Origin: CAWKDG01 sp963848355
GTDB taxonomy: Bacteria > Actinomycetota > Acidimicrobiia > Acidimicrobiales > UBA8190
Length of the DNA: 64,000 bases
Reading direction: 5' to 3'
NCBI GenBank assembly: GCA_963848355.1
Contig: CAWKDG010000012.1
Span: 2,046,001-2,110,000, forward strand
The notes beneath the pieces are model-generated. The model was not told the origin of the DNA, searched no databases, and saw only the letters and a list, made by a program, of their open reading frames with translations. The translations under genes and the position numbers were made by a program. Every line of letters begins with the position of its first letter. Position 1 is the stretch's first letter. Positions 59,950 through 64,000 of the stretch are shown here, piece after piece.

Positions 59950-61497
59950 CTTTTCGGCGTACCGCTCGCGCAGCTTGTACTTGAGGATCTTGTTCAACGT
60001 CTCGTTGCGCGGGAGGGCGTCGACGAGCTCGAGCTGCTCGGGGACCTTCTGGGCCATCAACCCGGCCGACGCCAGGTGGGCGACCATCTCGTCGAACGTC
60101 AGGGGCTCGGACCCCTCGGCCAGCTGGACCACGGCGCACACGCGCTCGCCGCGCTGGCGGTCGGGCAATCCGATCACGGCCACGTCGCCCACCTTCGGGT
60201 GGGCGTAGAGGAGGTCCTCGATCTCCTTGGCCGAGATGTTCTCGCCCTTGCGGATGATGATGTCCTTCAGCCGACCGGTGAGCACCACGTGGCCGTCGGG
60301 TCGGACGTGGCCGACGTCGCCGGTGCGGAAGTAGCCGTCGGTGTCGAAGGCCTCGGCCGTCATGGCCGGGTCGGTGTAGCCCTTGCACACCATCGGACCC
60401 TTCACCCTCACCTCGCCGTCGACCCCGGAGGGGGCGACGTCGCCCTCGAGGGTCACGATCCGGATCTCGGCACCGAAGACCGGTTTGCCCACGGTGTTGG
60501 CCAACTGCTCGTCGGTGTCGGTCAGCGAGCCCATGCAGATCATCGGGATCTCGGTCATCCCGTACCCGTGGGCCACCGTCACGCCGATCTCGCGGCCGAC
60601 CTCGTAGAAGATCTCGGGGGGCATCGGTGCCCCGCCCCCCGACAGGCACTTCAAGGTGGGGATGATCTTGGTGCCCGGCTGCTTGCGCTGCTCGTTCAGG
60701 TAGGCCTGGTAGAAGGCGGTGCTGCCGCCGGCCATGGTGACCCCGTGGCGTCCGAACACGTCGACGGCCACCGCCGGCACGAACGACTCGAGCAGCACGG
60801 CGGGGAAGCCCAGGGCGAGGACCATGACCAGGTAGTCGGGCCCGGCGATGTGGGCGAAGGGAAAGGCGATCGACCCGACGTCGTCGGCTGACATGGCGCA
60901 GGCGAGGGCCAGGCCCCGCCCGCCGGTGACGAGGGTCATGTCGGTGTGGCGCACGCCCTTCGGGTCCGAGGTCGTCCCCGACGTGTAGTAGATCCAGCGC
61001 TCGTCGTCGCCCGAGCCGGCTCCCGGCGGGGGCGGGAGGACGGAGGTGTCGCCCTCGGGCAGGGCGTCGTAGGCGACGACGACGGCCGGCGGTGCGGCGA
61101 GGTCCCCGCCGATCTTCTCGGCCATGGCCACGTAGTCGACGTCCTTCCACACCCCGGGCACGAAGAAGAACGACGCTTCGGTCTGTCGCAGGGCGAAGGC
61201 GACCTCGCGCTCGCGGTAGATGTGGATGATCGGGTTCTGCACCGCCCCCAGCCGGGCCAGCGCCATCGACAGCACGACCGTCTCGATCCGGCTGGGCAGC
61301 TGCCACGACACCACCGATCCGGGCCCGATCCCCAGCCCGACGAGGCCGGCGGCCACCGTCTCGCAGCGCGCCGCGAACTGGCCGAAGGTCATCGTCCGGT
61401 CGTTCTCGTCGATCAGCATCAGCCGGTCGGGTGACGCCGCCGCGCGCCGGGCCACGAGCTCCCACATCGACCCGACGTCGTAGATGGCCTCGCTCAC
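59935..61497 (-). CDS. acyl-CoA ligase (AMP-forming)
   Basis: This 520-residue ANL enzyme has IYYTSGTTSDPKGVRHTDMT for the phosphate loop, HGYGMTEIPMICMGS, DGYFRTGDVGHV and RLKDIIIRKGENISAKEIE. Near the end NETLNKILKYKLRERY retains a Lys in the A10 position, although the usual SGK context is replaced. It resembles cyclohexane-carboxylate or 3-oxosteroid-type CoA ligases in layout; the substrate is not assignable. GTG 61497 starts it. It is 30 bases downstream of the thiolase gene in the same direction and probably co-transcribed. Confidence 0.88.
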   Translation of the reverse strand: MSEAIYDVGSMWELVARRAAASPDRLMLIDENDRTMTFGQFAARCETVAAGLVGLGIGPGSVVSWQLPSRIETVVLSMALARLGAVQNPIIHIYREREVAFALRQTEASFFFVPGVWKDVDYVAMAEKIGGDLAAPPAVVVAYDALPEGDTSVLPPPPGAGSGDDERWIYYTSGTTSDPKGVRHTDMTLVTGGRGLALACAMSADDVGSIAFPFAHIAGPDYLVMVLALGFPAVLLESFVPAVAVDVFGRHGVTMAGGSTAFYQAYLNEQRKQPGTKIIPTLKCLSGGGAPMPPEIFYEVGREIGVTVAHGYGMTEIPMICMGSLTDTDEQLANTVGKPVFGAEIRIVTLEGDVAPSGVDGEVRVKGPMVCKGYTDPAMTAEAFDTDGYFRTGDVGHVRPDGHVVLTGRLKDIIIRKGENISAKEIEDLLYAHPKVGDVAVIGLPDRQRGERVCAVVQLAEGSEPLTFDEMVAHLASAGLMAQKVPEQLELVDALPRNETLNKILKYKLRERYAEKPFPG

Positions 61498-61527
61498 CGG
61501 TACCCCCCTGGAAAGCCGCCGACCGGA

Positions 61528-62730
61528 CTACGACAGCCGCTCGACGATCATGGCCATCCCCTGGCCGCCGCCGACGCACATCGACTCGAGACCCCAGGTC
61601 TTGCCCTCGTCCTCCAGGGCGTTCAGCAGGGTCGTCATGATGCGGGCGCCCGTCATCCCGAAGGGGTGGCCGAGGGCGATGGAACCGCCCTTCACGTTCA
61701 ACTTGCTCCAGTCGATCCCGAGGTGCTTGGCCGACGGGACCACCTGGGCGGCGAAGGCCTCGTTGATCTCGACGAGGTCGATGTCGTCGATGGTCTTGCC
61801 GGCGCGGGCCAAGGTCTGGCGACAGGCCTCGATCGGCCCCAGTCCCATGATCTCGGGGTCGAGGGCCGACACCCCGCTGGCCACGATCCGGGCCAGGGGC
61901 GTGATCCCCAGCTGGCGGGCCCGGGTGTCGGACATGACGACCACGGCGGCGGCCCCGTCGTTCAGGGGACAGGCGTTCCCGGCCGTCACCGTCCCCCCCT
62001 CGCGGAAGACGGGCTTCAGCTGGGCCAGGCCCTCCACCGTGGTCCCCGCCCGCGGACCGTCGTCCTTGGCCACGACCGTCCCGTCCTCGAGCGTCACCGG
62101 GATGATCTCGCGTTCGAAGAAACCGTTTCCCTGGGAGGCGACGGCCCGCTGCTGGCTCAGCGCGGCGAACTCGTCCATCTCCTGGCGCGTCACCTTCTCG
62201 TACTCGGCCACGTTCTCGGCCGTCTGGCCCATGGCGATGTAGACGTCGGGCACTCCCGTGAGCGGCGTCCACGGATCGGTGACCTTGGGGGCACGGGCCT
62301 TCGTCCGCTCCTCGGCCTCGGCGAAGGCGGCGTTGTGGGGACCGGTGTCCGACGCCCCGTACTGGAAGCGGCTCACCGTCTCCACCCCGGCGGCCACGAA
62401 GACGTCGCCCTCGCCGGCGTTGATGGCGTGGGCGGCCATGCGGATGGTCTGCAGCGACGAGGAGCAGTAGCGGTTGACGGTGACGCCGGGCACGTCCAGG
62501 CCGGCCAGGAGGGCGGCCACCCGGCCGACGTTGTAGCCCGCCTCGCCCGCCGGCTGGCCGCAGCCCACGATGAGGTCCTCGATCTGGGCGGGGTCGAGCT
62601 CCGGGACCTTGGCCAGGACGGCCGTGACGACGTGGGCCGTCAGGTCGTCGGGCCGGCACGTCACCAGCGAGCCCTTGTTGGCACGACCGATCGGTGTGCG
62701 TCCGGTGGCGACGATGACGGCTTCGGGCAT
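61528..62730 (-). CDS. thiolase (acetyl-CoA acetyltransferase family)
   Basis: This 400-residue thiolase has the nucleophilic Cys in NRYCSSSLQTIRMAAHA, NEAFAAQ, the GHPFGMTGARI histidine motif and the second Cys in SMCVGGGQGMAM. It cleaves 3-ketoacyl-CoA in beta-oxidation or catalyses the reverse condensation. The start is ATG 62730 with AAGGAG upstream. Three 17-base repeats lie just before it. With the ligase after it and the acyl-CoA dehydrogenase across the divergent GNAT gene it makes a beta-oxidation-like set. Confidence 0.92.
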   Translation of the reverse strand: MPEAVIVATGRTPIGRANKGSLVTCRPDDLTAHVVTAVLAKVPELDPAQIEDLIVGCGQPAGEAGYNVGRVAALLAGLDVPGVTVNRYCSSSLQTIRMAAHAINAGEGDVFVAAGVETVSRFQYGASDTGPHNAAFAEAEERTKARAPKVTDPWTPLTGVPDVYIAMGQTAENVAEYEKVTRQEMDEFAALSQQRAVASQGNGFFEREIIPVTLEDGTVVAKDDGPRAGTTVEGLAQLKPVFREGGTVTAGNACPLNDGAAAVVVMSDTRARQLGITPLARIVASGVSALDPEIMGLGPIEACRQTLARAGKTIDDIDLVEINEAFAAQVVPSAKHLGIDWSKLNVKGGSIALGHPFGMTGARIMTTLLNALEDEGKTWGLESMCVGGGQGMAMIVERLS

Positions 62731-62740
62731 GAGGGGCTCC

Positions 62741-62791
62741 TTCTTCGGGTCCGTACGTTCTGCGGGTCCGCACGTTCTTCGGGTCACACGC
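62741..62791. repeat. three 17-base tandem repeats upstream of the thiolase gene
   Basis: Units TTCTTCGGGTCCGTACG (62741), TTCTGCGGGTCCGCACG (62758) and TTCTTCGGGTCACACGC (62775) occupy the leader region. The first unit overlaps the ribosome binding site side, 10 bases before the start codon. Confidence 0.8.
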
Positions 62792-62805
62792 TACGGGCGC
62801 ACAGA

Positions 62806-63321
62806 CTACGGGGACGGCGCTCCGCCCGGGACCGCCGCCCGCTCCGACGGCGCCACCGTGCGCCACATGACCTGGTGGGGTCCGATCTCGGGGAGCTCGA
62901 AGACCTCACCGCGGGGGGCGAACCCGGCCCGCTCGTAGAGGCCGAGCGCCGGGGTGCGGGCGTTGCACCACACGAGACCTCCGCCGGCGTCGGCCACATG
63001 GCCGACGAGCAGGTCGAGGACCCGGCGGCCGAGCCCCTGTCCCCGCATCCCGGCTTGGGTGGCCATGCCCCGGATCCGCCAGCCGTCGGGCCGGTCGGGA
63101 TCCCAGGGGGGTGCCTCCGGCATGACCACCCCGACGGCGAGGACGACGAGGTCGCCGCCCGACGCATCGGCCCGGCGCAGGGCGGCGCCGTGGGCGGCGG
63201 TGGGGTCGTCCTCGCCCGGGTAGACGCAGTCGCGGACGGCCCGCCCTGGACGCAGCACCTCCTGGCGCAGCGGCCAGGTCGTCCACGGGGGCACGAGCTC
63301 GACGGTGATTGTCTCGTCCAC
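62806..63321 (-). CDS. GNAT-family N-acetyltransferase
   Basis: This 171-residue protein from GTG 63321 (VDETITVELVPPWTTWPLRQ) has the motif MATQAGMRGQGLGRRVLDLL and a C-terminal LGLYERAGFAPRGEVFELP. It resembles the small GNATs that include L-2,4-diaminobutyrate-type and drug acetyltransferases. A longer frame to 63375 uses TTG and would overlap the divergent dehydrogenase, so GTG is preferred. Confidence 0.78.
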   Translation of the reverse strand: MDETITVELVPPWTTWPLRQEVLRPGRAVRDCVYPGEDDPTAAHGAALRRADASGGDLVVLAVGVVMPEAPPWDPDRPDGWRIRGMATQAGMRGQGLGRRVLDLLVGHVADAGGGLVWCNARTPALGLYERAGFAPRGEVFELPEIGPHQVMWRTVAPSERAAVPGGAPSP

Positions 63322-63374
63322 GCCACCGAAATGTAACCTGTTCCAACGTTCGATCCGTGACCGAGGGGACGTCA

Positions 63375-64000
63375 ATGGAGATCGGCTACACCGAGGAACA
63401 GCAGGACCTGCGCCGGGAACTGCGTGACTACTACACCGCTCTGCTCACGCCCGAGGTCGAGGAGGAGCTGTCCCAGAGCCACGGCATCGGCCCCGCGCCG
63501 CGGCGCATCACCAAACAGATGGCGAGCGACGGCTGGCTGGGGATCGGCTGGCCCAAGGAATGGGGGGGCCAGGGCCGCTCGGCCATCGAGCAGTTCATCT
63601 TCTTCGACGAGTCGATGCGCAGCGGGGCCCCCGTCCCCATGCTGACCATCAACACGGTCGGCCCCACCATCATGAACTTCGGCAGCGACGAGCAGAAGCA
63701 GTTCTTCCTGCCCAAGATCCTGGCCGGGGAGATCCACTTCTGCATCGGCTACTCCGAGCCGAACGCCGGCACCGACCTGGCCGCCCTGCAGACGAAGGCG
63801 GTGGTCGACGGCGACGAGCTCGTCATCAACGGGGCCAAGATCTTCACCAGCCTGGCCGGGGACGCCGACTACTGCTGGCTGGCCGTGCGCACCGATCCCG
63901 AGGCGGCCAAGCACAAGGGCATCTCCATGGTGATCGTCCCCATGGACACCCCCGGGGTGCGGGTGGTCCCCATGCACCTGCTCGGCGACCACAACATCAA
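63375..64000 (+). CDS. acyl-CoA dehydrogenase, 5' part
   Basis: From ATG 63375 the frame runs to the window edge (208 codons). It shows the acyl-CoA dehydrogenase N-terminal and middle domains: GWLGIGWPKEWGGQGRS, TVGPTIMNFGSDEQKQFFLP, FCIGYSEPNAGTDLAALQTK, VINGAKIFTSLAGDAD and MVIVPMDTPGVRVVPM. The catalytic and C-terminal region lies beyond 64000. It resembles the enzyme at 12904 in motif order but is not a recent copy. It probably feeds the thiolase next door. Confidence 0.88.
   Translation, partial: MEIGYTEEQQDLRRELRDYYTALLTPEVEEELSQSHGIGPAPRRITKQMASDGWLGIGWPKEWGGQGRSAIEQFIFFDESMRSGAPVPMLTINTVGPTIMNFGSDEQKQFFLPKILAGEIHFCIGYSEPNAGTDLAALQTKAVVDGDELVINGAKIFTSLAGDADYCWLAVRTDPEAAKHKGISMVIVPMDTPGVRVVPMHLLGDHNI

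Overview
The window looks like a chromosomal segment of a high-GC actinobacterium. GTGA/ATGA overlaps are frequent and GTG starts common. There is a CGAAC-N4-GTTCG LexA-type box, a DUF222/13E12 HNH protein, an Rv2466c-like thioredoxin-fold protein, an Rv0249c-like succinate dehydrogenase anchor, a bacterial Ku and several acyl-CoA enzyme clusters. An Acidimicrobiia-like lineage fits best, but this is inference; no rRNA or other phylogenetic marker is present.

Layout. 1-6.1 kb: the 3' end of a Tad (Flp) pilus operon (TadC end, Flp pilin, two TadE-like proteins, a TadG-like protein, a LysM/BTAD membrane protein), then ssb and two small ORFs. This stretch is visibly less GC-rich than the rest. 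6.1-12.8 kb: DUF222-HNH protein, alpha/beta hydrolase, DUF899 protein, two low-complexity secreted proteins, small unknowns, a receiver-like protein and MsrB. 12.9-17.1 kb: acyl-CoA dehydrogenase, SDR, acyl-CoA ligase and hotdog thioesterase in one direction. 17.1-23.8 kb: PadR regulator with membrane partner, zinc alcohol dehydrogenase, a MecA_N-type penicillin-binding protein and a PMT/ArnT-like glycosyltransferase. 23.8-29.8 kb: two ECF sigma factor/membrane seven-bladed-propeller pairs flanking a secreted beta-helix protein. 29.8-38 kb: SdhC-like protein, LysR, VOC protein, M48 protease, a third secreted propeller, GNAT, GntR, Rv2466c-like protein, a small ORF behind a LexA-type box, an adenylate cyclase and an unexplained structured element. 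38-43.6 kb: MarR regulator, heterodimeric ABC exporter, NTF2-like protein and SDR. 43.7-51.3 kb: two tandem copies of a two-gene secreted module (A1-B1, A2-B2). 51.3-64 kb: two APH-fold kinases, GNATs, a second ligase/unknown/SDR operon, DUF2277, Ku, and a third lipid cluster (ligase, thiolase, acyl-CoA dehydrogenase).

The most original content is extracellular. The A-B modules share a leader box at a fixed distance from the A start codon and a common C-terminal domain on otherwise different B proteins (glycine-rich beta-helix versus 14 RCC1-like repeats). The sigma/propeller pairs look like cell-surface sensing units. The lipid genes would together activate, oxidise and thiolyse CoA thioesters of unknown substrate.

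Caveat: at least nine genes read correctly only if a single-base indel is assumed, several in homopolymers or short repeats. This density points to uncorrected sequencing or assembly error rather than widespread pseudogenisation. Such genes are given as whole composite spans with the break noted.
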